Below, piece by piece: positions 38,101 to 49,300 of a DNA stretch of 64,000 bases. Position numbers and translations under genes: made by a program. Each line of letters opens with the position of its first letter. Position 1 is the stretch's first letter. The notes beneath the pieces were generated by a model, which was not told the origin of the DNA, did not search any database, and was given only the letters and a program-made list of their open reading frames with translations. Origin of the DNA: Thunnus maccoyii. Taxonomy: Eukaryota > Chordata > Actinopteri > Scombriformes > Scombridae. The stretch lies in NCBI RefSeq assembly GCF_910596095.1, contig NC_056553.1, positions 15,423,291 to 15,487,290 of the forward strand, in the 5' to 3' direction.

Positions 38101-38802
38101 ATAAAGTGAGGAAACTTGCTTTTATGTACACATATGGAAAAAAAATGCATTAGAAAACTGTGGAAGACATACTTTCTATTCAGATAGCAACTAGAAATTG
38201 CATTACTATTTGCAAAGGTAACAGATAATCCACAGCTTTCTACTGCACTTTTTTATATAATGATGAGGTTTAAATTTTTACTGTCTGCATTAACAGCTTT
38301 CTCTTTATTTCAAATTCTTTTTACACATTATCATTAACATAATTCCTTTTAATGTGTTTGGACTGCCGATGATGGAAATTTCCTGTGATGTAGTCAAGTT
38401 GTTTATCAGGCTTTTTCCATTACATTGTGAACTGCAGAAGAATATGTTCAGTACACTGAGCTTAAAATACCTCACTGTGCTTTCCAAACTTGACACTCAT
38501 TGTTACTCATCTTTTGACAGGGTATCAAGTTCCTCTAATTTGTCCATTAATAGTCAAATCATACACACAATTATTTTGCAAATGCTATGTGACTCTTGCC
38601 TGCTATATTAAAACATAACATGAAAGAAATGGTCACAATGGTGGGGAATGGCGGTAGATATTAGGTGAGGCTCTCTCAGGTTGACTCTCTTCTCTTCTGT
38701 CTCTGTTTTTTTGAAGGAGAAAGGGAGAAGAGAGGTGCTGAGGAGTGCTGGGGCTCAAAACAACTCAATCCTGTTTAACCTGGACCAGGACTACTGAACA
38801 TG

Positions 38803-38851
<49 letters not shown>

Positions 38852-41800
38852 ACATACAAACACACACACACAGGCATACACACACTCAATGTTTATTTAT
38901 GCAAGATTTACTGAAAGTTGTGCACCTATTTAACAATATATGCCAAAAAAATACCAAAAAACCCCCCAAAATCTTTGTATTCTTATATCAAAATCTATGT
39001 GCTTTTGTAGACTTGAATCAACACTGCTCCTGTGAAGCAGTAGAGCCTGACAAATACTGGACTTCAACACCAATAACTGACATTTTTTTTTCTAAAAAAG
39101 GTTTTTTTTCTACATGAACACTTAATAAGAGACATCTTTGTCCCCACCAATATACTGTATGTTGGTCAGGCTCTAGTGAAAAGACTATGAAAGACATTTC
39201 CTTGTATTGACAATCAAGCAGGACAATCATGATCACTGTTGACTTTTAGCATCAAGTGACTTTTTAATGAACTCTTAAAATGGCGGTTGTCACAGAATTG
39301 AATGTATTAGCCTAGTTTTTAACTTTGCACTGTGTAATTGTATATACTGTCAAACAGATTAAAATAATAAATAAATGTTTATACGGTAAACAAAGTGTGT
39401 GTCTGTGTGTGTATGTATGTGTGTGAGGAATAATAATTGTTATTGTCTCCAAAAATACCTGGTTTTGTGCATTACTAAACTCATTATGCCCCTCATGACC
39501 AAACCTGAAGGGAAGTGGTATATGTAACATACGTTTAATACCCCCAACAACACCGCTCCTTGTCCCAGGCAAAGGAAGCGGAGCGCAGGGAGAATTTTGC
39601 ACGGATGGTGATGATGGATGGCCAGGACTTGGTGCCTAACCCAGAGCATGTAGACTGTAAGATCTGCTACGTGGAGCTACAGCCAGGGGACGGTGTCCTG
39701 CTGAGGGAGTGTCTCCACTGCTTCTGCAGGTAAGATTTGTGAAGAAGGGGAATTAAGGATGCAAGGTGTCTTGTCAAGGGAGGGAAAAAGGGAAAGAGTT
39801 TGGGGCAAGAAGGGTCAGTGTCTGTGCTGGAGCAGTGCAAGTAACATGACAAGATTTTTTTCCCTAGTCTGATTAAATAACTGTGATAGGCTACTGTTTG
39901 TGCTTGTGCTTGCCCAGAGACTGCTTACGTTCAGTCATCATGCTGAGTGAGGAGCCGGAGGTGCCCTGTCCCTACAGAGATGACACGTATGCCTGTACCT
40001 GTTCCCTGCAGGAGAGGGAGATCAGAGCTGTGAGTTACACCAACAAACACCTTTGATCTGACACACCTGGCTGAGATACAGTGCAGTTCTAACTACTGTA
40101 TTAGCAGGTAATATTAGCATCCTTAACCATCATACCATCGAAAAATGTAAGTCAAGCTTAGTCTACATTGTGTTGTAATTTATAGCTAGCAAAATCAAAT
40201 TAGTAGGTCATTGTCATCTATTACCACAATTCACTTATTTTGAGCTGTACAAAGCTGTTGGAAATCTCATTTCAACACTCTCAGAAGTAGCCAAGGAGAC
40301 GGAGCCACTGCAGGGATTTGTTTTTGACCCAGACAGTGGCCCAGCTGACATTAAGCAACAGTTAGCCATCCGCTCCACATGGCCACAGCTGCTAAATGTT
40401 GCACAATAAACTGTGATCCAACCAGGACTGCTGAAGACAGGCAATAGCTTGATGGTTAATTGAAAAGAAACAGGATATCTTGTGAGAAAAGGGCTAGGGT
40501 TAGGGCTCTGAACTGACAGCCAGTCATACTACTGGACATCTTTGCCCTAAAAAAACTGACTATACACCTTAATCTAATCGCATAAAGTAGAAACAAGCTG
40601 TTGTTTTGTTCACCTGCTTTTAGGACTCAAATTTGTAACTCAGATTATAACCTTTTGCTCACATTACTTGCATTAACTAGCCTCTCCGCTTTGTTTCCCT
40701 TTTGTCATTAACAGTTGGTTCCTGCAGAGGAGTATGAGCGCTGGCTGCAGAGAGGTCTGTCAGTGGCAGAGTCTCGATGTGAGGGCAGCTACCACTGCGC
40801 AACTCCAGACTGTCCAGGCTGGTGTGTGTACGAGGACACAGTCAATGTCTTCCACTGCCCTGTCTGCAAGAAACACAACTGCCTGATTTGCAAGGTATTA
40901 AATATATACAGTATATACACACAAACAACATCATTTTGAGGAAGTTGTCTTGTTGTGAACACATGACAAGATGTGTTAAAAGTGCATGTAAACATGCACA
41001 TACATATAACTATGGCACAAGTGGGGTTAAGATTGCACCATGTTAATCAATCAGTCAGAGCTAATTAATGACAAGTCCTTTGAAAGAAGCCAGTGACACT
41101 ACACAGCTTAGAGAGGTCACATTTCCACTTGGTCGCCTCAGGCTAAGTGCTGTTTAAAGACATAAATGACTCTATCTTTATGCATCAGAGACTCAATATC
41201 TTTTTCTGTCCCTGTTGCTTTTATTCTTCTCTCCTCAGTTTATCCATGAGGGAATGAATTGTAAGCAATACCAGGATGATCTTGCAGCTCGCGCTATAAA
41301 TGACTCTGCTGCAAGACGGACAACACATCTACTCAAGGTGAGCTGTAAAAGGCTCCTGTGTATATACTGTCTAACTCTATTTTTGAACTGCTGTTAAATG
41401 TAAAGTTGAGCAGAATTTGTCTGTGGCACAGCCAATCCATAATTAACTGCAGATATCAATTATGTTAACGTCCAGAGGTCGATGGCGTTGTGTTCTATGT
41501 GCTTACAGAGCAGAAAGAGGCATCACTTAACCACATCCTCCCGTTTCACCTGCCTTCTTTCTTCCTCTTGATCTTTTGTTCTCTATCTTACTCTCTTTGT
41601 GTTTCACTAACAGACTCTGGTGCAGTCAGGGGAGGCAATGCACTGTCCCCAGTGCGGCATCATTGTGCAGAAGAGGGACGGATGTGATTGGCTGCGCTGC
41701 ACTGTCTGTCACACTGAGATCTGCTGGGTCACCAGAGGGCCCCGCTGGGGTCCAGGGGTAAGAAATCTTTCCTGCTTTTCTTGCATGTCTCATCCACATG

Positions 41801-42120
41801 TCATTGCATCAACTTAACAAATGTACCTACCTGTCCTCAATTGTTGATGGTCTACATCTGTGGAATGGCAGTATGATAAATTAACTTTGGTTAGATAGTA
41901 TCGATACAGAAAAGTCTCCCCACATGTTTTGTTTTTTAAGTTTTGACCCTAATGAAGGTATACATCCAGACCTTGTTGTTAAAAGACAAGTTTTTAATTG
42001 CATGATAATTCAAAGGTTCTTACTCTGGTCCTTTCCAAGGGTCCTGGAGACACCAGTGGAGGATGTCGCTGCAACGTCAACAATCAGAAATGCCATCCCA
42101 AATGTCAAAACTGTCACTGA
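32135..42120 (+). CDS. sharpin: SHARPIN/HOIL-1 composite LUBAC protein with RBR ubiquitin ligase (long form)
   Basis: Exons 32135-32410, 34045-34219, 35565-35642, 35904-36045, 36190-36280, 36388-36709, 37266-37366, 37615-37785, 39569-39729, 39918-40029, 40715-40894, 41239-41337, 41614-41757, 42040-42120 sum to 2133 nt: 710 residues and a stop, all phases matching. Domains: SHARPIN-type N-terminal PH fold (about 35-150, ending [19 protein letters not shown]); LTM helix ([19 protein letters not shown]) for LUBAC tethering; ubiquitin-like domain (LAVIVED to [12 protein letters not shown]), the HOIP-binding part in LUBAC; NZF zinc finger [21 protein letters not shown], which reads linear ubiquitin; then RING1 (CKICY...CFCRDC), IBR and RING2 ([19 protein letters not shown]), ending NCH. 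Mammalian SHARPIN stops after NZF; HOIL-1 lacks the PH fold. The oplah neighbour supports the sharpin name; rbck1-like is the alternative label. Confidence 0.9.
32586..33230. repeat. Dispersed repeat with inverted ends in sharpin intron 1
   Basis: The left end GGGTTTCCAACTTTTTTGGC and the right end AGGTTGGGAATCACTGACC are inverted relatives of the GGTTCCCAAC / GTTGGGAACC ends seen at 11918 and 12052. The interior is degenerate. Confidence 0.5.
33594..33770 (+). repeat. Dispersed teleost repeat, copy 2
   Basis: Starts GGGCTACAACTAATGATTAC, then ATTG/GATTA-rich sequence; truncated relative of the copies at 28720 and 34889. Confidence 0.5.
34889..35240 (+). repeat. Dispersed teleost repeat, copy 3
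   Basis: Starts GATTAGAGCTGCAACTAATG and ends in ATTAATTGGCTAATCATTAC. Same family as 28720-29100 (opposite orientation) and 33594-33770; in the sharpin intron before the exon at 35565. Confidence 0.55.
37615..38797 (+). CDS. sharpin: Alternative terminal exon of sharpin: short, ligase-less isoform
   Basis: After the NZF exon (ends 37785, phase 0), an acceptor TTTTTTTGAAG precedes 38717-38797. This reads in phase [18 protein letters not shown]... and ends LDQDY-stop. Joined to the eight upstream exons it gives 1437 nt, 478 residues: PH-LTM-UBL-NZF, the mammalian SHARPIN layout. Two overlapping AATAAA signals (39366-39375) followed by a GT-rich tract (39393-39424) would end the transcript. 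From memory, human RBCK1 also has a splice form lacking the RBR (RBCK2), a precedent. Whether this exon is used needs transcript data. Confidence 0.65.
37793..37833. repeat. (CA)n tract just inside the sharpin NZF-exon donor
   Basis: The CA run begins about 8 nt after the donor GTAGGA at 37786, in the sense orientation of the transcript. CA repeats near splice sites are known hnRNP L binding sites. Confidence 0.9.
38804..38872. repeat. (CA)n tract just after the short-isoform stop codon
   Basis: CA repeat starting 6 nt after the TGA of the alternative terminal exon; it would lie in that isoform's 3' UTR. Confidence 0.9.
39366..39375 (+). terminator. sharpin: Poly(A) signal of the short sharpin isoform
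   Basis: Two overlapping AATAAA hexamers, with a GT-rich downstream element at 39393-39424, all inside the intron between the NZF and first RING exons. This is the standard layout of a functional cleavage/polyadenylation site. Confidence 0.6.
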
Positions 42121-42368
42121 GAATGTCCAGAGTAGCTGATTGTAGAAGGGAATGAGGGATTGAACTTGAAACAAACTATTGTCTGTTACAGGGAAAAGAG
42201 GAATAATGCACATAAAAAGGTATATTTAAGCCAAAATTGCAGGTTTGATACATAAAATGCATCCCTATTCTTATAACTGGAGACATTCTCAGTTTCCTCT
42301 TTGCAAATTTCTAACCATAACAAAATAATACGTGGCTTTTCGGTGTTATCATAATAACAGAAAGTATA

Positions 42369-42441
42369 CAGTACCAGTCAAAAGTTTGTACACACTTTCC
42401 CAGAATGAGAAAGTCTACACAAACTTTTGACTGGTACTGCA
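42369..42441. mobile_element. Tiny Tc1/mariner-like palindromic element in the sharpin 3' UTR
   Basis: Left arm CAGTACCAGTCAAAAGTTTG and its exact reverse complement CAAACTTTTGACTGGTACTG on the right, with partly paired inner arms and a loop of about 10 nt. TA precedes the left arm. These ends look like Tc1-family inverted repeats common in fish, here with nearly everything internal deleted. Confidence 0.7.
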
Positions 42442-43566
42442 TGTTGGCATCAAGCTCTGCATCTCATAAGCAAGGAAACGAGGGATGTATGATTTCAACA
42501 TTTCAGTGACCAACATAAATTAAACTGTCACATTTGGCGGTAACGATGAGAAGTGTGGTTAGAAGTATGCTCTGAAAGTATCAACTTTTATTGCGTGTGG
42601 TGCCTTTTCAAATGACTGCACTGCAAATGTAGCGATACAGAGAACAGTGTTCTGTTTTGGTAGTTACATACTGTACCTGGATGCATTAAATTAAAGTGAA
42701 GTGGCCTTATTCTTGTGCACAAAAGCTGTAGCAGGGTGTTTATGATGAAGTTTTCTGAGAAATGTGATGAAATCCTTGTTAGTCCTTGATATGCTATTCT
42801 CGGCAATGAAATAGATCAGACTTATGAGTCTGTGGAGTTCTATGTAGTTGTATATTTTTTGTGTCTGTGTGATAGTGTGACTGCGTGTGTGCTTTGTCAC
42901 CAAAGAGGTTTGAAATGAGTGTGTGTCTGCTTATTAATCAGCATTCATCTGTTGTTTTTACCATCTGACTTTCAGTGAAACCAGTCTGATCACATTTTGT
43001 TTGTCACTCGCATATGTCTGAATTTAACAAGCGGTGCAGCCTGGGGGTGAAAAGGTCACTGAGACAGTGTCTGCTGATCAGCTGAGAATTGAATACTGAC
43101 ATGCTCAATAAATGAGAGAGTGTATTGATTAATAGTCAACTATTAATTGCAATACTTGAATATTATCTATAAGAGAAGGCACATGTACACATTTAGTTGA
43201 TAAGCTCATATTTCCGTTAAGGAACCCAAATATTATTTATAAGGTGCATGGTGGTATTAGCTGGCTTACTAAATGGCTTTTCCTGTTTTTTATGGTCTGT
43301 GAAAGTTTTCTATCCATGGTAATATTTTGAATATTTTCTAATTCATGTATGCATGAATTTGTTATTCTAATAAGTTAATGGATTTTCACAACATATTCTT
43401 AACCAGGAGAAGACCCTCTGTTCACTCAGAAAAAATAAGATTAAATACCACAGTATACCCTGGACTACACTACTGCCCTGCACTGACAAGCCATGAATAA
43501 CTTAACTGTTACTTGTGTTCAAATGTCAGCACTGTGTTGCTGATGTACCGTTGTGCCTTAATGATC

Positions 43567-43572
43567 AATAAA
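43567..43572 (+). terminator. sharpin: Poly(A) signal of the long sharpin transcript
   Basis: AATAAA followed about 18 nt later by a T/GT-rich stretch. It implies a 3' UTR of about 1.45 kb from the stop at 42120. An earlier AATAAA near 43108 is an alternative. Confidence 0.5.
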
Positions 43573-43589
43573 CACCCTTTAAACTGGAC

Positions 43590-45240
43590 TTCTTTGTATT
43601 GTTTTATGTCCAATTGAATGAACTGTATCTGAAAATTTGTGAACATGCCTAAGCATTTTCACTTTGGGAAACTTAGAAAACTGAAGGGGAACATTGTCTC
43701 AATGAAGTCATCAATTATCATTCCTACCCAATAAAAGGATGAAGCTATCAGAATAAATAGAGGGATAAAGGATTCACTATTGCCCCTCCAGAATTTTATT
43801 CTAGGAATTTTAGATGCTTTGAAACAGTGTTTGAACCTTCATGTTGGGAAGTATTATATAGAAAATATAACTGATCAGTTGATTCATTAGATATAAAAAA
43901 TCCAAATGATGACTTTCCTTTTAATGTTTGGTCAGCTAATACTTGTGACCTCACTATTTCTAAAACTATTCTGTATTCTGTATTATATGTTTTGCAAGCA
44001 ATCTTTAAATGTAAAAATGTATGGCAAATTCAGATATTCTGCACTCCATTGGTGACATTTAGACCTTGTAGCAAAAAAGGAAACCCAAAAATTTGATAAA
44101 ATTTAAAATGAGCTTTTTGAACACATTAATGTGGAATCAAAGGTGATGAGGGGGTGACTGGTGAAAATAAATAACGGGAGAAATGACAAAAACAAAAAGG
44201 CACTTGAATTTTAGAAATGAAACATAAATGAACTATGAAAAAGACTGAAAATATGACTAATTAAAGGATTAAGTGGCATCTAGTGGTGAGATTACAGATT
44301 GCAATCAACTGAATACCCCTTCCCTCACACTCCCCTTTCAAGCGTTTAGGAGAATCTACGGTGGCCACGAAACTCGTGAAAAACGCAAAAGGCCCTCTCT
44401 AGAGCCAGTGTTTGGTTTGTCCTTTCTGGGTTACTGTTGAAACATGGCGGGCTCCGTAGAAGACGACCCGCTCCATGGATGTATTTTAAGAGCATCCATG
44501 ACCCGCTCCCTATGTAGATCATGGATGTATAATGAGCATGATGTAGATTTAAAGGGCTCATTCCAAGGTAACGAAAACACAACAATTCTTATTTTCAGGT
44601 GATTATACACTAATTAAAACATACTTATGAATATTATATTCCATCTCTGCAAAGTCTGTTCATTATTTTAAAATGTATTGATTGATTAATCTATTTATTC
44701 ATGTAATTTTTTAAAAATCGCCTAACGTTAATTATTTAGTAAACATTGAACACTTTGGGCCTCCATACACTTCCGGTTGTGAATTTCTGAAATCAAACTT
44801 TTTGATTCCTTTTATAATCAGTATTTTTTTTTAGCCATCCAATGTATTTAAGTTACATTTTATAATTACCTACATATATACTCGTTATTATAACGCGCTA
44901 CATTGAAAGCATACCTTAGTGTACATTACCAGTAGTCTATTTTTATATTCATACTAAAGCTAATTTATGTTACTCGCAGTCTATTTCAGTTGTCTTGTTG
45001 TTTCATTTAAAGAAAGTCACCTATTTTCGAGCACATTTAGTGGCCCATTTAAAATCGATATTCTCACCTGACACAGCTGCCTCACTAAAAAGAGAACTAT
45101 TATTATACCAGTCACACCACTGGCTGCTCATTCAAAAAGAGCTGCTCAAATGTCAGACCACAGGCTTCTTACAGGGGGGAGGAGTTAAACCCCAGACAAA
45201 CCCGCAGCATAAACCAACTCGGCTATGTGGTTGTTCGTGT
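43590..45240. other. Intergenic region between sharpin and oplah
   Basis: No gene recognised. 44255-44680 looks like a dispersed teleost repeat (tracts such as AAAAACGCAAAAGGCCCTCT and AACGAAAACACAACAATTCT, familiar from fish genomes); this is recognition from memory, not a search. The small open frames here fall in that repeat or in AT-rich sequence. Confidence 0.5.
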
Positions 45241-45336
45241 CCTACCGAGAGCGATCCGAGAGTTGACGGTAGGAGGATCTGACAGACACCGGATTATCAA
45301 AGATTAACACAGTGACTGTGCAGCATCGGCGGACAG
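45240..45336 (+). other. oplah: Probable 5' untranslated exon of oplah
   Basis: GC-richer stretch ending in an excellent donor (GGACAG|GTGAGTAAAG). The matching acceptor is CTGTCTCCAG at 46327-46336, so the coding exon begins at 46337. The 5' boundary is a guess. Confidence 0.5.
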
Positions 45337-46376
45337 GTGAGTAAAGATGCCGGTACGGTCGCTGTCTCTTCAAATCCTTATTGCTTCTGCATGGTTGAGG
45401 ATATGCATGCTTCCATGCACACAGACAGTGAATGGGCTGTAGCTACAGCATGCACACAGCCGCTGAGTCGGGTTGGAGCCTTAACAATTTGTTTAAAGGT
45501 TGTTTCGGTCGCTTTGAGATAATGCAGTGTTCCTCATTTATCCCCAGCCATCGCTTGTTGTCTCTCGTAGCCCAAATATTACTCAATTCCTGCTCAGTCC
45601 TCATGTTTATGATAGTTTTATCTTACTTAATGGTGCCCGGAATGATCAGAGATAATCCTGCAGGCTTCCCCTTGGATTTGCATGTTTTCATGTGATGCAA
45701 TATTCCTTTAAAATTTCATCGCCCTGCTGCAGTTTTGTTCTTTGTGGAAAATTTTTGTTTTTAAAGTCACAGCAGCCTGTCACCTGACCCTTGTTTGCAA
45801 ACAATAGCTTCTACACATGTAATACTGTGACCTTTAAATAGACTTAATAACATGTTTAAACTCACAATTCTGAGATGTTTCGTTAAAGAAAATGCTGAAA
45901 ACCTACATAAATATGTGACAGTGAAGCCGAGTTAAAATGCCAAATGATTTACAAAAATATCAGCATAAGCTGTGGAGTTTAGATGCATCTTTTGTGTTGT
46001 AAATGTACAGATTACTGAGAAATGTGTGTGTGAGTGTGTTGTAAGCAGCAAAATTAAAGGAGCGATGGCTTATATAAGCTTAGTGGAGGCCTAACAGATA
46101 CCACCACATTGGGAAAACAATGGTCCCAGACTGAATTCCTGAAAGAGATGATAGATTAGAAATGCAGGCAGAGAGAGAGGATCATAACAAATGCAATGTA
46201 TCTGTGCAACTGTATTGATTTTGTGAATGAAAAGTGTTTCTCCTCCCTCCCTTCACTTTCAAGCAGTATCTCACCTGTTCCCTTATCACTACAGTGTTTG
46301 TTACAGAGCCGATAATCTCCCCCTCTCTGTCTCCAGTTAGTCACAGATTCAGAAGCAGCTTTTTTCTCTCTTCACC

Positions 46377-49300
46377 ATGGCTGAGACTAAGGGGAAATTC
46401 GACTTTGCCATCGACCGGGGTGGCACCTTCACCGATGTATTTGCCCGGCTTCCTGATGGCCGTGAGAGAGTCCTGAAACTACTGTCCCGCGACCCCCAGA
46501 ACTACAAAGACGCTCCCACTGAGGGGATCCGCAGAGTCCTGGAAGAGGTAACATGATGGGATAGATGGATGGATGGATAGATGTATTAATACATACTGTA
46601 CTTCTCTGATATATTAGCAAGCACTTTTTTAGTTCACATTACGTTTATACAAAGAGTTTTGTGGGATTAGAGGTCAGGAGATTAAGAAATACAGGTGGAG
46701 GTAGCCTGAAGTCTTAAATGTTATGTTACTGGAGAGTAAAAGGCTGGATTTGGATTGAAAACCTGTATTAGATGCCCTTCACTCACTCGCTAACACAGAG
46801 TAAGTGTGGTTGAGATTTCCAAGAGAGCTGTCTTGATTTGAGCGTCTCAAATCCCAAACTATGCCCAAATGAATTTTTAGATAATCAGACAGTATGAGAG
46901 CAGATAAAACATGTCTGCAAACACAATCAGACAACTATAGAAAGAGACGCCATATTATGTAATATCATATAATATCATGTCATACAGTTACATCATCTGT
47001 ATTGACTGTATATGACATATTTCTGTGCATTTCTTCTCAGGAAACAGGCCGCGTCTTTCCTCGCGAACAGCCCGTAGACACCTCTCTGATTGGCTGGATC
47101 AGAATGGGCACAACGGTGGCTACCAACGCTCTGCTAGAGAGAGAGGGAGAGAGGACCGTTCTGCTGGTCACGAAGGGCTTCAAGGACTTGCTGCACATTG
47201 GCACACAGGCCAGGCCAAAGCTGTTTGATTTGGTTTGTAATGCTTGTTTTCTTAAACCGTGAAGATATACATACAGGTGAAAAAGTACACAAATTAATTA
47301 CTTGACCCTGAGTAGCCACTCACAAACACACTCCAGTAGCTCATCATCATTATGCCTTTTTGGCTGTAGCCTATGTGGTGTTCATGAGTATCCTTGGCAC
47401 AGGGCTAATGCCCGCTCAAGGTTTAGTCATTATCTCCTGTTAGAGAGACAGGGGTGAGGTCTTGGAATTTGCACCAAGACCAGTGTACCATTAATGGTTT
47501 AAGTGGTCACTTATCTGTGAAGCTACAGAGCAAACTGTCAGAAATGCCGTGGAAGAAAATGTTAGATAGAATGACACTGTCTGTTATTCTCCTATAAACT
47601 TTCTTTGGTTTATTTTAAGTGCTATTCACATACAGTAGAGCTAAACTATATCTATATGACAAACACATGGAAGTTTACCCTGATCACTGACTTCGTTACT
47701 GTCATGCTGACATCATTTGGTATGCATGTTGCAATATGTTATTCTCATTCTTATCTGTATGTCATTGGCATGTGCTATTTGTCAGATGTTTTTCTTATCA
47801 GTGCACCTGCTCTGAATTTACATAACGTATGGGTGTCTTTGCATTCAGGAGGTGGCAGTGCCTGAAGTGCTGTATGAGGAGGTAATAGAGGTCGATGAGA
47901 GAGTCGTCCTCCAGCAAGATGGCTGCCAGCTGCCTAGGAAAGATCCCAAACGTGTTGTCACAGGTGTGAAACAAAACTATTTGTGCTCATTTTTTAAGTG
48001 TCGTAATACTAATGCTGATAATCAGCATTAGTATATTCTGGGGCTCTACTGGAATATCTTTGCATGGTTTACATTTCAAAAGTTAATCTTATACTGGCCC
48101 TTAATGCAGCCCCTCAGTTCAGCCTCTGTTTGAAACAGGCTGTTTTAGCTCTTAAAGAGCCCCTACCGATGAGCCCAATCCAATTGGCCAGCCCCAGAGG
48201 CTACATAAATAAACAATGGAACAACCTTAGCAACACTGGCTATGGAACAGCCCTGGATTTTGACTTGAAAGCGGCATTTTTACATAAGTTCACCTCAAGT
48301 TTTGGAACTTTGACCATGTTAAACACAGACATCTGACATTATAACAGTATATAAATGACCGATCAATCACAAAAAACATGATATGTCCCCTTTAAAGTTT
48401 TGGTCAGAACCCTAAATGAGCCACAGACCCATTCACTTGGCTCCATGAATGGCAATGTCAGTCTGATGGTTGGTCCATCACTTTGGTCCAGATTGAAATA
48501 TCAGTTTGTACGTATATAAATTTTGCACGTATATCCATGGTGCACAGTGGATGAATCCTTCTGACTTTGGTAATCTTCTGACTTTTTATCAGGTCAAAAA
48601 TATTTATAACCACGTACATGCAAAGTAATGACATTCCCATCAGCGTCAGCTGTGCTTTGTGTTTAGTGCTAATTAGCAAATGTTAGCATTCGAAAAATGC
48701 TTAACTCAGCTGGTAAACATTAAACCTGCATTAGCAATGTTAGCATTGTCACAGAGAGCATTTTAGCATGTTAATGTTAGCATTCATTTCAAAGCACCAC
48801 TGTGCCTAAGTATAGCCTATATAGTATAGCTAGTAGAACTGCTGTCATGGCTGAGGACTAACTAATTCTTGTTTTACTACTAATACTTGCTCATTTATTT
48901 TATATTTGTTTGAGTCAATATATATCATATGAACATATACATATTTTTTACGCATATTTTTTGTCAACTCAAAAAGTCAAAACCCCGTCTTTTCTATCTT
49001 TTTCCCTCAGTTGTACTTCCTTGAGTTCTCCATTCTATCATTCAGTATCTCTTCCAAATTCTGTCAGAGGTTACAGAAATACAACAAACAAAATACACTG
49101 TATATTTGGTTGGGAATGTAGGAATGTAATCCACTGACACACACATGGTAAACTGCTTTGGATGAGAGCATTGACTGAATACTTTACATTATTTGAGATA
49201 ATCCTGATAATCTCTGCGTGTGTGCTGGTGTTCCTCAGGCAGCACAGGGGATTCTCTGGAGGTGTGGAGGGAGCTCAATCTGGAGCGCGTGGAGAAAGAC

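Noticed and set aside
37795-38872. CRISPR-like regular repeats
   Set aside because: They are simple CA microsatellites without spacers, in a eukaryotic intron.
44995-45282. 95-codon frame upstream of oplah
   Set aside because: No recognisable domain; its 3' end overlaps the likely oplah untranslated exon. Probably chance.
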